A DNA stretch of 64,000 bases from Pseudoselenomonas ruminantium. Its GTDB lineage: Bacteria; Bacillota; Negativicutes; Selenomonadales; Selenomonadaceae. The notes beneath the pieces were generated by a model. The model ran no database searches and had not been told where the DNA came from. It saw nothing but the letters and a program-made list of their open reading frames with translations. The position numbers were made by a program, and so were the translations under genes. The stretch spans positions 62,001 through 126,000 of the forward strand of contig CACZHK010000005.1 in NCBI GenBank assembly GCA_902780915.1. The letters are read 5' to 3'. The stretch's first letter is position 1. Every line of letters begins with the position of its first letter. Shown here piece after piece: positions 8,580-16,118 of the stretch.

Positions 8580-10237
8580 AGCATCAGGAACCATTTCTGC
8601 TGGGGCTGCTCTTTGCCCTGGGGCTGGGGATATTTGCTGCTCATCATATGACTGCTATGCCGCTGCTGCCGGTATGCCTGCTTCTCTGCGGGCTGCTGGT
8701 GGCAGCGGCTTTTGGTGTGCGCAAATGCAAAGGCTGGGCCTGGGTGCCCTTCGTTCTGGCGGCCTTTGTGCTGGGGGCGGGGCGGCTGTGGAGCGCAGAG
8801 ACCCTGCCCGTAGCTGATGTCTCACATTTCGCTAATGAGGAAGTGAGAATAAAGGGGAGTGTGGCAGAGGAACCTGTGCTCCGCAAGGCCGCTGATGGCT
8901 CTTACAGGCTGCGGCTTCATCTGGAGGCTGAAGAAGTCAGGAAGGGCAAGGCGGAGGCCACAGCTGCTGAAGGCGGGCTATATGTCTATGGGAGGTTCAA
9001 CGAACCGCCCAGGGAACTGCCCCGCATAGGGGATGGCGTGGCAGTCACAGGCAAGGTGCGGCTGCCGCAGGGCTACAGGAATCAGGGGCAGCTGGATACG
9101 GCGATGCTGCTCAGGAGCCAGGGCATCACTGCCACCCTGTCTGCCAGAGGGGAAAGCCTGAAAATCGAGGAAAGGGAAGGCCATGGCTTCAAGCGGTGGT
9201 TGTCCTCTGTCAGGGCGCATTATCTGGGGGCTATGGAAGAGGTTATGCCCAAGGAGGATGCAGCTGCTATCTTTGCCATGCTCTTTGGTGGCTATGGGGG
9301 CTTGCAGAATGAGCTGATGGAGGCTTTTGTCAGCACCGGACTGGTGCATATACTGAGTGTATCCGGCTCCCATATCAGCCTGATAGCAGCGGTGATGGCA
9401 TGGCTGGGGATGGCTCTGCGGTTATCCAAAGGCTTGAGGGCAGTATTGGTGATTGGCGTTATCGTGGTTTATTCCCTGCTGGCAGGCTGCGTGCCGCCGG
9501 TGATACGCTCTGCCAGCATGGGCGCCCTGGCCTTTGTGGCCCTGTCTCTGGACAGGGAGCGGGATGCCCGCAGGATATTGCTGCTGACGGGGCTGTTCAT
9601 GCTGGCGGTTTCCCCGCTGCTGCTGTTCCATATCAGTTTCCAGCTGTCATTTCTCGCTACGGCAGGCCTTTTGTATCTGGCGCCTGTCTTGAGAGGCTGG
9701 CTGAAGGCACGGCATTTGGGGGACTTTGTCTCTACAGGCCTTGCTATCACCATGGCGGCGCAGCTGGCCACCTTGCCTATACTGGCCTGGTATTTCAATC
9801 AGCTGTCCCTTTCGTCGCTGCTGGCCAATCTGACCATTGCACCTATCGTCGAGCTGATCATTGTTGTGGGGCTGTTTGGTGGTATCATCGCCTTTTTGCT
9901 GCCCTTCCTGGGAAAGATTGTCTACGCCGGGGACAGCCTGCTTTTGGGGCTGGTGTATGAAATGGCACGATGGATGGCAAAACTTCCCGGCAGCATGATC
10001 TGGATTCCCACGCTGCAGGGCTGGGCGGGGGCGGCATACTACGCCTTGCTGGGGTATGCTGTGCTGGACAATCCCTGGCAGGAAAAGGTTTGGGGTTTTT
10101 TGCAAGCCAGGCGGCAATATTTTCTTTTGGCAGTGCTGGCCCTGCTGCTCTTTTTGGGAGGGCGGCAATTGGCCCATCGGGGAGAAATGACTCTGGCGGC
10201 GGTGGAAAGAGGAAGGTCGAGATTGATACCAGCGTAG
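8573..10237 (+). CDS. comEC: ComEC/Rec2 DNA-uptake channel, C-terminally truncated
   Basis: Inner-membrane channel through which transforming single-stranded DNA enters. Visible are an N-terminal OB-like part (residues about 30-190) and the ComEC/Rec2 membrane core (GLVHILSVSGSHISLIA, QLSFLATAGLLYLAP). Full-length relatives have about 750 residues and end in a metallo-beta-lactamase domain. Here only 554 codons remain and the frame ends soon after HRGEMTLA, exactly where the nuclease-like domain should begin. Foreign genes follow, so the gene was probably split by the prophage or a deletion. An upstream in-frame ATG at 8396 is unlikely, since it would translate xpt debris. Confidence 0.85.
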   Translation: MGQHQEPFLLGLLFALGLGIFAAHHMTAMPLLPVCLLLCGLLVAAAFGVRKCKGWAWVPFVLAAFVLGAGRLWSAETLPVADVSHFANEEVRIKGSVAEEPVLRKAADGSYRLRLHLEAEEVRKGKAEATAAEGGLYVYGRFNEPPRELPRIGDGVAVTGKVRLPQGYRNQGQLDTAMLLRSQGITATLSARGESLKIEEREGHGFKRWLSSVRAHYLGAMEEVMPKEDAAAIFAMLFGGYGGLQNELMEAFVSTGLVHILSVSGSHISLIAAVMAWLGMALRLSKGLRAVLVIGVIVVYSLLAGCVPPVIRSASMGALAFVALSLDRERDARRILLLTGLFMLAVSPLLLFHISFQLSFLATAGLLYLAPVLRGWLKARHLGDFVSTGLAITMAAQLATLPILAWYFNQLSLSSLLANLTIAPIVELIIVVGLFGGIIAFLLPFLGKIVYAGDSLLLGLVYEMARWMAKLPGSMIWIPTLQGWAGAAYYALLGYAVLDNPWQEKVWGFLQARRQYFLLAVLALLLFLGGRQLAHRGEMTLAAVERGRSRLIPA

Positions 10238-10438
10238 AACGGCTGAACTCTTGGAAATAAAAAGCTTCAAGAGCAGTTCCTTCTGTGAAATACCCGTGGG
10301 GGCGGTAAGGGGAAGTGTCCATGATAATAGGTAGGGGACTGTCAAATGCGAATATAGCTATCATTTGACTGTAGACAGTGAGACTTTTAAACTTGCAGTA
10401 TTACCACTCAGCCCAACATATAGCAGAAACCCACCCCA
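10238..10438. other. Non-coding junction after truncated comEC
   Basis: No gene seen. It contains an inverted repeat GTCAAATG / CATTTGAC (10341-10348 with 10362-10369) with 13-bp loop, and a hairpin AAACCC / GGGTTT (10427-10432 with 10448-10453) that can end the leftward operon. This is the expected place for a left attachment site, but without the right end it cannot be recognised. Confidence 0.5.
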
Positions 10439-10756
10439 TCAAGGAGCGGGTTTTTTAATATGATAAAACAACGCAAGAATTAGCGAGGCTCCAATCCACA
10501 TAGGAATATTCATGATATTTGGGGTGCAAAAGGCCAAGAATAGAACTGTAGTCACAACTAGAATTTTTTTGCCTGTAGAGCCGAGGATTTCAAACAACCT
10601 ACATAAATTCTTGCAGAAATAATAAACCATAATTATCAGTATACCTATCTTAACTAAGTCACCAAAGAAAACCCATAGGACAAGCAATACAATTATGGTG
10701 ACCCAAATCATAACGCCGCCTATTAATCCGTTTATGATGGATTCGATAATAGACAT
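10439..10756 (-). CDS. Small membrane protein, last gene of leftward operon
   Basis: 105 residues with about three hydrophobic segments (IWVTIIVLLVLWVFF, ILIIMVYYF, ILVVTTVLFLAFC) and a basic end. Family not recognised. It starts 6 bp after the HTH gene stop, so it belongs to the five-gene operon that begins with the TPR-nuclease at 13433. In defence or addiction operons such a last gene is often a membrane effector or immunity protein; that is only a possibility here. Confidence 0.6.
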   Translation of the reverse strand: MSIIESIINGLIGGVMIWVTIIVLLVLWVFFGDLVKIGILIIMVYYFCKNLCRLFEILGSTGKKILVVTTVLFLAFCTPNIMNIPMWIGASLILALFYHIKKPAP

Positions 10757-10762
10757 TGTTCT

Positions 10763-10978
10763 TCACTCCTTGCCAGGTTCATCACCAAACACGCGAATCA
10801 TGCCAGCTCTGGTGACAAGCCATGTCTTGCCTGACTGACGAAACTCCCCCTTCAGAAACCGGGGAGGTGCACCCTTATAGCCAGTGCAAGCCTGACGTAC
10901 AGTTCGGTCACCCTTGTCCCATCGCTCCGCAGCGTCTGTCACTGTCATCACGAAATCTAATGCTTCTGCCTCATCCAT
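10763..10978 (-). CDS. Small helix-turn-helix protein
   Basis: 71 residues. The pattern VTDAAERWDKGDRTVRQAC, then FLKGEFRQSGKTWLVTRAGMIRVFG, is that of the short phage/plasmid HTH proteins in which a MerR/excisionase-like helix-turn-helix is followed by a wing ending in TWLVTR. It probably binds DNA and may regulate its own operon. I take the ATG at 10978 since GGGAGGG lies about 10 bp upstream; a longer frame runs back into the previous gene without a ribosome site. One base separates it from the upstream stop. Confidence 0.65.
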   Translation of the reverse strand: MDEAEALDFVMTVTDAAERWDKGDRTVRQACTGYKGAPPRFLKGEFRQSGKTWLVTRAGMIRVFGDEPGKE

Positions 10979-10979
10979 A

Positions 10980-11552
10980 CTATGCTTTCCCTCCCCGGAT
11001 AACTTCGAATGGATTCTCAGCCTCACTGGCTCCAAGTTTATAGCAGGTGCCCATGCGGAGCAAGTCTTTGCTGCTCCATCTATTATGGCACATAAAAGTG
11101 TTAGCGCGGTATTCCTCATAGCTGAAAGGCAGCTTCTTCTGCTCATCTATCATGCGCCCAAGCTCGTTAGTCCACTTGCTGCTCATGCCGCACACTCTCA
11201 GGCCTAGCAGAACATTGTTGGTACTTTCTACCGCAAAGATATGCAGGGGGATTCCAGTTCCCTCTTCAGCCTTTGGGACGAAAATTTCTTCAGGGCGCTC
11301 ATGCAGATGCACGGTATAGGCATTGTCACCGTCAATGCGTCCGAACTTGCAAGAAACAAAGATGATGCCAGAGTACATGAACAGGCCAATCCTGCCATGC
11401 TCTCTTGTTATTAAGTCTACTTCTAGCGGCCGCATGTGCTTGAAAACTATTGTGAGTGATGCTATTCCGGTTTCACCGTAATCGAAGAAGAAGCCTTCTT
11501 TGCCCCGGCAGTCTCCCAGGGGAAAGTCTTTACCTACTGTAAATTCTAGCAT
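10980..11552 (-). CDS. Hypothetical protein, phage operon
   Basis: 190 residues, no recognised domain. Mixed alpha/beta composition without signal or membrane segment; it contains a GKEGFFFDYGETG stretch and a C-terminal half rich in charged residues. Start at 11552 is set by AGGCGGTG upstream. It starts 4 bp after the XRE gene and ends 1 bp before the small HTH gene, so it is translated as part of the operon. No function proposed. Confidence 0.6.
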   Translation of the reverse strand: MLEFTVGKDFPLGDCRGKEGFFFDYGETGIASLTIVFKHMRPLEVDLITREHGRIGLFMYSGIIFVSCKFGRIDGDNAYTVHLHERPEEIFVPKAEEGTGIPLHIFAVESTNNVLLGLRVCGMSSKWTNELGRMIDEQKKLPFSYEEYRANTFMCHNRWSSKDLLRMGTCYKLGASEAENPFEVIRGGKA

Positions 11553-11556
11553 GAAT

Positions 11557-11874
11557 TCACCGCCTATCAAATACAACATCCAGGAAATTGGCCAGCTTCT
11601 CTTTTGTATCATCTGGCAAAGGCTTGATTCTTCGGTACAGAATCTCGTCTACTCCTTTTGGCTTTACTCCCATCAATTCGTTGAGTGTAACTTTGAAAGC
11701 CTCGGCTAACTGTGGAAGCAAATTAAGTGGAGGCACTGCCCGCCCTTGCTCCCAATTTGAATATGTGGGAAGGGGGACACCCATGTAATCTGCCACTACT
11801 CCTTGGGTAGCACACCTTTTCATTCTCAACGCTCTAAGTCTATTGCTGAAATCTTTCTTCTCTTCTTCGTACAA
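11557..11874 (-). CDS. XRE-family transcriptional regulator
   Basis: 105 residues. An N-terminal helix-turn-helix of the Cro/CI (XRE) type spans about residues 10-65: ALRMKRCATQGVVADYMGVPLPTYSNWEQGRAVPPLNLL. The C-terminal third is a short helical tail, too short for a CI peptidase-type domain. The start is a TTG whose AGGAGG site overlaps the stop of the TPR-nuclease gene (TAAGGAGG), so the two are coupled. It could be a prophage repressor, but sitting second in an operon with a nuclease also suits a regulator of that module. Confidence 0.85.
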   Translation of the reverse strand: MYEEEKKDFSNRLRALRMKRCATQGVVADYMGVPLPTYSNWEQGRAVPPLNLLPQLAEAFKVTLNELMGVKPKGVDEILYRRIKPLPDDTKEKLANFLDVVFDRR

Positions 11875-11888
11875 GCTAAATGGCCTCC

Positions 11889-13433
11889 TTAGGTAATCTC
11901 CCTGTAAGCTATCTGATATTCATATAAGCGTATCCTATTATCGGCGCGAACCTTTTCTATAAGTTTTTTCTTTGGAGAGTTAAGAACAATGATTCCATAT
12001 ACCTTTTTGTCCTTCTTAACTCTGTTCTTCTCAAACCAATCCACATACTGCTTGGTCTGCTCAAAAGCATCATCATAACCAGAGTCTTTTTTGAGTTCGA
12101 TTATATAAAGGTTATTGTCTTCATCCTCACAAAGAAGATCTATGCGCCACTTGCCTTTAGCACAAGGGTACTGACGCCCGTAAAAATCTCCTTTCTTACG
12201 GTATATATGAAGATTTAAGCCAAACACTGGATGACCACTTTCTATGCGGCTCGCAAGCTCGTCCTCCAATAATTTCTCGTTAGTGAATTGGTACGTATTC
12301 TCGAAGAGTTTTGTCTTAATTTCTTTTGCAAGCTCACCATCGTTATAGCCATCACTATCATCATCTACCTCATCAGATATAGTAGATACTATTTTTACAT
12401 TATTCTTTGGCTTTTTGGTTAGCTGATCCTTGTATGTTTTTGAAATTTTAAATTTACTCTCTTTTATAAAATCACGAGCTTCTTCATACATACCAATTCT
12501 AATATAGGTACGCACAAGGTTGTTTGATGCATAATCAACATTTCGATTTTCGGCTATACACTGCTTGAATATATCTATAGCCTCGTCATATTTTTTCTGA
12601 CGATATAAGCAATACCCTAAATTATTTAGCGCATACTCATACCATGGAGCGAGTTCTAAACATTTCCTATAAGCTAATTCTTCTTGTTTATACTCCTTGA
12701 CCTTACCATATGCCCATCCAAGCCCAAATTCAATAGCGTAGAAATAGAAGAGTTTGCTGTTGTCACGAACCTTTTCAAAACATTGGATGGCATTATACCA
12801 CAGCTTCTCATCAGAATATAGATAACCGAGCAGTTCATAAGGTAAACTATAATTTGAATCTGAATATGTTTGAGAGAAGGTTAATAGTAAATCTATTGCA
12901 GCCTTATTGTTTTCACACTTATAAAAAGAATTCATCAGACTGGATAATGATTTGAATTCCTCTAAACCATATTTATTAGCTAGGCGAGTTAGCTCTTCCC
13001 AAAATCCACTATATCCTTCCTTGAAGGGGTCTAAAAAAAGAGCACAGAAGGTAGCTTCATCTATGCTATTATTTTCTTTTTTTATTTCAATAAAATATTT
13101 CTCAATGAAAGGGATAACTTTTTTATTATCGCCTCTGATAAAGGCATAAATTGCCCCATCCATCATATCTTGTTCTGGAAAATATTCGCCACATATTTTT
13201 AAGTATATATCTTTAAATATGTTCTTTGTAATATTAGTCTGCTTATTTCCATAACGATAATAGTTTTCTATATAGCCTGCAAGAAGTTGATCTGCTAAAA
13301 TACTAGCAAAATCCTTTTTATATTCTCCGTCATACTGTTGCAGTATATTGTACGCTTTATCAAAAGGAAGACCTACAGGTAATATTTTATCATACTCATC
13401 CCTAATAATAGCTTGTTTTTCTTCAGGTGTCAT
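11889..13433 (-). CDS. TPR protein with C-terminal PD-(D/E)XK-like nuclease
   Basis: 514 residues, AT-rich compared with its surroundings. Residues about 190-330 form helical repeats of TPR type (YELLGYLYSDEKLWYNAIQ, YALNNLGYCLYRQKKYDEAI). A KE-rich linker leads to a C-terminal domain with GKWRIDLLCEDEDNNLYIIE and then LKK, i.e. D-(x)n-E-x-K as in RecB/NucS-like nucleases. First gene of a compact leftward operon (TPR-nuclease, XRE, unknown, HTH, membrane protein). A helical-repeat sensor joined to a nuclease is a common design of phage-defence proteins; defence is my inference, as I know no described system with this gene order. Confidence 0.7.
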   Translation of the reverse strand: MTPEEKQAIIRDEYDKILPVGLPFDKAYNILQQYDGEYKKDFASILADQLLAGYIENYYRYGNKQTNITKNIFKDIYLKICGEYFPEQDMMDGAIYAFIRGDNKKVIPFIEKYFIEIKKENNSIDEATFCALFLDPFKEGYSGFWEELTRLANKYGLEEFKSLSSLMNSFYKCENNKAAIDLLLTFSQTYSDSNYSLPYELLGYLYSDEKLWYNAIQCFEKVRDNSKLFYFYAIEFGLGWAYGKVKEYKQEELAYRKCLELAPWYEYALNNLGYCLYRQKKYDEAIDIFKQCIAENRNVDYASNNLVRTYIRIGMYEEARDFIKESKFKISKTYKDQLTKKPKNNVKIVSTISDEVDDDSDGYNDGELAKEIKTKLFENTYQFTNEKLLEDELASRIESGHPVFGLNLHIYRKKGDFYGRQYPCAKGKWRIDLLCEDEDNNLYIIELKKDSGYDDAFEQTKQYVDWFEKNRVKKDKKVYGIIVLNSPKKKLIEKVRADNRIRLYEYQIAYREIT

Positions 13434-13494
13434 TATTACAACCTCCTTACTGCGAGCCTGTTCTTTAGGATTTTAATCGAAATATTATTTTTGC

Positions 13495-13523
13495 TTGAAA
13501 GCTATTACTAAAAGTGCTACACT
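13495..13523 (+). promoter_or_regulatory. Strong promoter for candidate RNA 1
   Basis: TTGAAA (13495-13500), exactly 17 bp, then TGC-TACACT (-10 at 13518-13523). It points away from the TPR-nuclease gene into a non-coding stretch that ends in a terminator. Confidence 0.6.
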
Positions 13524-13529
13524 ATCAAA

Positions 13530-13645
13530 GGTCGATGGGTGTTCCCAATATCCTCATCGTCCTGCAAAAATAGCGCCACATCGCTGTGTCTATACGCTTA
13601 TAGCCCCTTGGTCTCCTACCCGCCAGACCAAGGGGCTGTTTGTAT
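13530..13645 (+). ncRNA. Candidate small RNA 1
   Basis: About 115 nt between a near-consensus promoter and a stem of 13 bp, AGCCCCTTGGTCT / AGACCAAGGGGCT (13602-13614 with 13625-13637), followed by GTTTGT. An internal hairpin AGCG/CGCT lies near 13572-13585. The only reading frame inside is 12 codons without a ribosome site. The stem also serves as the end of the leftward Uma2 gene. Unrelated to any RNA family I recognise. Confidence 0.45.
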
Positions 13646-13652
13646 GCTTATG

Positions 13653-14267
13653 TCATTCGTTCTTATAATTCAAGTTGGCAAATATATCAGTTGTAGCTAT
13701 CTTTGAGTCTGCAAAGAAACCTGTGACCACCGATGTATGGATAAGCTTCTTCTCTTCTTCCGGGGCGAATATATATTCCGGGTCCTCCTCGTCAAGAACT
13801 ACAAAAACATCGCTGATATCCAGCTTTAGCTTGATAGGATCAAAAGTATAGACGTTTATGCTCTGTGATGCAGGGGCAACAGACCAGTATTCTTGTACAC
13901 CAAACTTGCTGTAGGCATTCAACTTGATTTGCATGTCCAGCCGAGTGGTTCTAGGCTCCGTAACCTCTACAATAAAATCCGGAATGCAGTCGGTGTCTTC
14001 CTTCACCAGATGACTGGAAGGAGAGAAACCTGCCAGGTCAGAGACTATGAAGTTGCTATCATCGTATTTGATGCCGAGACCTGCGTAGAACTTCCACCCT
14101 TTTGGGGAGGCATACTCCGTGAGCAAATTCAGAAGGTTGCCCAACACCACCTGATGTACAAGACTGTTGCCAAGGCGCTTATATTCTTCGCCGGCAATGA
14201 CTTCTCTGAGGTATCTCTGTATGCCGTTTATCTTTTCCGGTTTCTCATAGTCTTCAAACTGCACCAT
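13653..14267 (-). CDS. Uma2-family (DUF820) putative endonuclease
   Basis: 204 residues with the Uma2 pattern of PD-(D/E)XK-like proteins: FIVSDLAGFS, then CIPDFIVEVTEPRTTRLDMQIK and YSKFGVQEYWSVAP. The Asp, the E in VEV and the Lys of the helix form the predicted active site. Most members are uncharacterised, and many lie in mobile or repeat-rich loci. Start at 14267 is set by AAAGGAGG seven to eight bases upstream. Monocistronic, divergent from the gene at 14391. Confidence 0.75.
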   Translation of the reverse strand: MVQFEDYEKPEKINGIQRYLREVIAGEEYKRLGNSLVHQVVLGNLLNLLTEYASPKGWKFYAGLGIKYDDSNFIVSDLAGFSPSSHLVKEDTDCIPDFIVEVTEPRTTRLDMQIKLNAYSKFGVQEYWSVAPASQSINVYTFDPIKLKLDISDVFVVLDEEDPEYIFAPEEEKKLIHTSVVTGFFADSKIATTDIFANLNYKNE

Positions 14268-14316
14268 GTATTGTACCTCCTTTTGCCATAAGATTTTATG
14301 CATAATCTACCTTATT

Positions 14317-14345
14317 TTGCCATATTCTAGGAAAAATGCTATAAT
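14317..14345 (+). promoter_or_regulatory. Promoter of the 14391 gene
   Basis: TTGCCA (14317-14322), 17 bp, TGC-TATAAT (14340-14345), essentially consensus with an extended -10. A short CCGA/TCGG hairpin lies just before the GGAGGG ribosome site. Confidence 0.75.
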
Positions 14346-14390
14346 TCCTTCTTGGGATATACCGAAACACTATTATCGGAGGGAAAAGAT

Positions 14391-14780
14391 ATGGCTACTG
14401 CCAAGAAAACTACTACTACCAAGAAGACTACTGCTAAGAAAGCTGCCGTCGCAGAGACAAAGGCCGTTGTAGAGAAGACTACCAAGGCTACTGCTGCCAA
14501 GAGCACTGCCAGCAAGAAGAAGTACGTATATGCCTTCTTCAACTGCGATGACGACAAGAGCGCAGCATCCATGAACGTGCGTTACAACAATGAGATGTTC
14601 GCTGATACCGTTGCTGGACGCAAAGCTCTGCTCAAGAAGATTCAGGAAGAGTGCGCTGCCGGTCGTGTCAACATTGCTGATAAGACCTTCGTGAAAGAGG
14701 CTATCATCAAGGGTGAGCCCACTGAGGCCAGTTCCAAGCTCCAGTATGGCTCCATAGAGCGCATGTCTTTGGTTGGCTAA
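14391..14780 (+). CDS. Hypothetical protein with Lys/Ala/Thr-rich tail
   Basis: 129 residues. Residues 1-45 are a low-complexity chain of lysine, alanine and threonine (KKTTTTKKTTAKKAA and similar), like histone H1 tails or bacterial nucleoid-binding tails. Residues 45-129 form a compact unknown domain (YVYAFFNCDDDKSAASMNVRY). It has its own near-consensus promoter, so it is probably well expressed. Non-specific DNA or RNA binding by the tail is plausible, not shown. Confidence 0.7.
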   Translation: MATAKKTTTTKKTTAKKAAVAETKAVVEKTTKATAAKSTASKKKYVYAFFNCDDDKSAASMNVRYNNEMFADTVAGRKALLKKIQEECAAGRVNIADKTFVKEAIIKGEPTEASSKLQYGSIERMSLVG

Positions 14781-14812
14781 AATATGTATGATAATACAGG
14801 GCTTGAGACCTA

Positions 14813-14841
14813 TTGAGTTCCACACCGGCGCATGATATAAT
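14813..14841 (+). promoter_or_regulatory. Strong promoter for candidate RNA 2
   Basis: TTGAGT (14813-14818), exactly 17 bp, TGA-TATAAT (14836-14841). No gene with a ribosome site follows before the terminator at 14883. Confidence 0.65.
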
Positions 14842-14847
14842 TGCTCT

Positions 14848-14911
14848 ACACTACATTCATTTCTTGGGACAATCGCTCCCAACCCCCTCACGCAGGAGGG
14901 GGCTTTTTTAT
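14848..14911 (+). ncRNA. Candidate small RNA 2
   Basis: About 62 nt. A first hairpin TTGGGA / TCCCAA precedes a terminator CCCCCTC / GAGGGGG (14883-14889 with 14896-14902) and six Ts. No start codon with a ribosome site is present. Same layout as candidate RNA 1 (extended -10 promoter, internal hairpin, terminator), 1.2 kb away. Antisense or protein-binding role unknown. Confidence 0.5.
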
Positions 14912-15008
14912 GTTCTAGAGGAAAATTTATTATTTATGCAGGATTAATCGAGCTTCTGTTGAATAATAAATCTTCATATGATATATAAATTTTATGGAGG
15001 AGATACAT

Positions 15009-15224
15009 ATGGCAAGAGTTGTTAATTACGAGCAGAAAATTCAAGACATCAAGGCAAAAATCGAGAAGAAATCTGAGGAATTAAAAAACCTCAAAGCAGA
15101 CCTGGCTAAGCTGGAAGATGCGAAGAAAAAGGTTGATTTTAAAGTTCTAAACGAGTACCTGGCCAACAAGGGCATAGCCCCGGATGAGGCTCTCGGCAAA
15201 CTCAAAGAAGTATACGGTGAATAA
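15009..15224 (+). CDS. Small coiled-coil protein
   Basis: 71 residues, mostly one long amphipathic helix: YEQKIQDIKAKIEKKSEELK continuing to about residue 45, followed by a short folded end. Start ATG at 15009 lies behind GGAGGAGA. Family not recognised. Ends with its own terminator, so it is a single-gene unit. Confidence 0.65.
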   Translation: MARVVNYEQKIQDIKAKIEKKSEELKNLKADLAKLEDAKKKVDFKVLNEYLANKGIAPDEALGKLKEVYGE

Positions 15225-15231
15225 AACAATG

Positions 15232-15259
15232 ACCTCCGGGGACGTCCCTCGGAGGTTTT
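15232..15259 (+). terminator. Rho-independent terminator
   Basis: Stem ACCTCCG / CGGAGGT (15232-15238 with 15250-15256), inner GGG/CCC pairing, followed by TTTT. Confidence 0.75.
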
Positions 15260-15276
15260 GCAATGGAGAAAATCAC

Positions 15277-15504
15277 ATGAAGAAATTGACTGATTTTGAC
15301 CTCGATGAAGACATGAAGCCACTATCACATTCCGAATGTTTTAGTGCAGATACAGACGTTTACCGAAGAGTATGTATAACTACATTAATGGGGATTTCGG
15401 TAAAATACGACATTCCTGCTTTTGATGCCAATATTATGGTAAATGCAATTATGGACTATGTGAATCGTGCAGTAGATGATGTCTATAAGTCAGCCAAGTG
15501 CTAA
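15277..15504 (+). CDS. Hypothetical small protein
   Basis: 75 residues, acidic N-terminus (TDFDLDEDMK) and a helical C-terminal half. No family recognised. The ATG at 15277 follows a weak GGAG. The frame is open further upstream, but that part overlaps the preceding terminator and is not likely translated. Confidence 0.5.
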   Translation: MKKLTDFDLDEDMKPLSHSECFSADTDVYRRVCITTLMGISVKYDIPAFDANIMVNAIMDYVNRAVDDVYKSAKC

Positions 15505-15550
15505 ATCGGCTGTACAATAGCAAAAATCCTTGCCAATGGAGGTTGTACTA

Positions 15551-15982
15551 ATGCGAAAAGTATTATTAGTGGCGGCACTATTCGTATGTATGAATATGGG
15601 CACTGTTCTGGCTGCCCACTGGGTTCCTCTTATAGAGGGGACGGAGCGAGTTCCTAGTGTGCTTTTTGATGTAGCTTCTATGCAAAAATCGGAGAATAAC
15701 CTGTACTTCTGGGAGAAGATTCAACGTCCAGATGGCAGCTATGAGCTTCGATTTGCTAGGGTAGGCCTCAGAGACTACGAATTCTCCGATGCAATCATGG
15801 CAGAGAAAGCACCATCTCAGAACATGACATACCTGCATCCACAGGAATGGGATGAGCATGGTGCTAACGCTCATCCATTAAGACTGGCATGGCTGGATAG
15901 AGTTTTGGTCAGAGTTGATGAGGCCTCACAAATAGGCTCGGATATCGACTTAGTGAGTGTGGAAGTGCCAGAGAAATTCTAG
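15551..15982 (+). CDS. Predicted exported protein
   Basis: 143 residues with a clear signal peptide: MRKVLLVAALFVCMNMGTVLAAHW, probably cut after VLAA. The mature part contains VLFDVASMQKSENNLYFWEK and ends in an acidic segment. It resembles the small surface or periplasmic proteins common in Negativicutes in composition only; no named family. ATG 15551 has GGAGG 8 bp upstream. Followed by a strong terminator. Confidence 0.65.
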   Translation: MRKVLLVAALFVCMNMGTVLAAHWVPLIEGTERVPSVLFDVASMQKSENNLYFWEKIQRPDGSYELRFARVGLRDYEFSDAIMAEKAPSQNMTYLHPQEWDEHGANAHPLRLAWLDRVLVRVDEASQIGSDIDLVSVEVPEKF

Positions 15983-15997
15983 TTTTTGGAGTGACAG

Positions 15998-16027
15998 GAG
16001 CCTTCATAGCGATGAGGGCTCATTTTT
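15998..16027 (+). terminator. Rho-independent terminator
   Basis: Ten-base-pair stem GAGCCTTCAT / ATGAGGGCTC with one wobble pair, loop AGCG, followed by six Ts. Confidence 0.8.
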
Positions 16028-16047
16028 TGTGGACGCACTCTCTATAC

Positions 16048-16083
16048 CGAACTATTGTTCCGTACAATGATTTGTGTTATACT
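16048..16083 (+). promoter_or_regulatory. LexA-controlled promoter of the Y-family polymerase
   Basis: CGAAC-TATT-GTTCC (16048-16061) fits the Firmicute LexA/DinR box CGAACnnnnGTTYG at all but the last defined position. It overlaps the -35 TTGTTC (16055-16060) of a promoter whose extended -10 is TGT-TATACT (16078-16083), spacing 17 bp. LexA bound here would block polymerase, so the gene should be induced by DNA damage. Confidence 0.75.
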
Positions 16084-16118
16084 GTATAAAACATAAGTTC
16101 TAAAAGAGGTGCGGAGAG

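Noticed and set aside
13535-13573. 12-codon frame inside candidate RNA 1 as a toxin or leader peptide
   Set aside because: Starts a few bases after the predicted transcript start without a ribosome site; too short to judge.
10238-15000. Integrase gene near the comEC border
   Set aside because: No tyrosine or serine recombinase motif is present in any frame there; it must lie right of the window if it exists.
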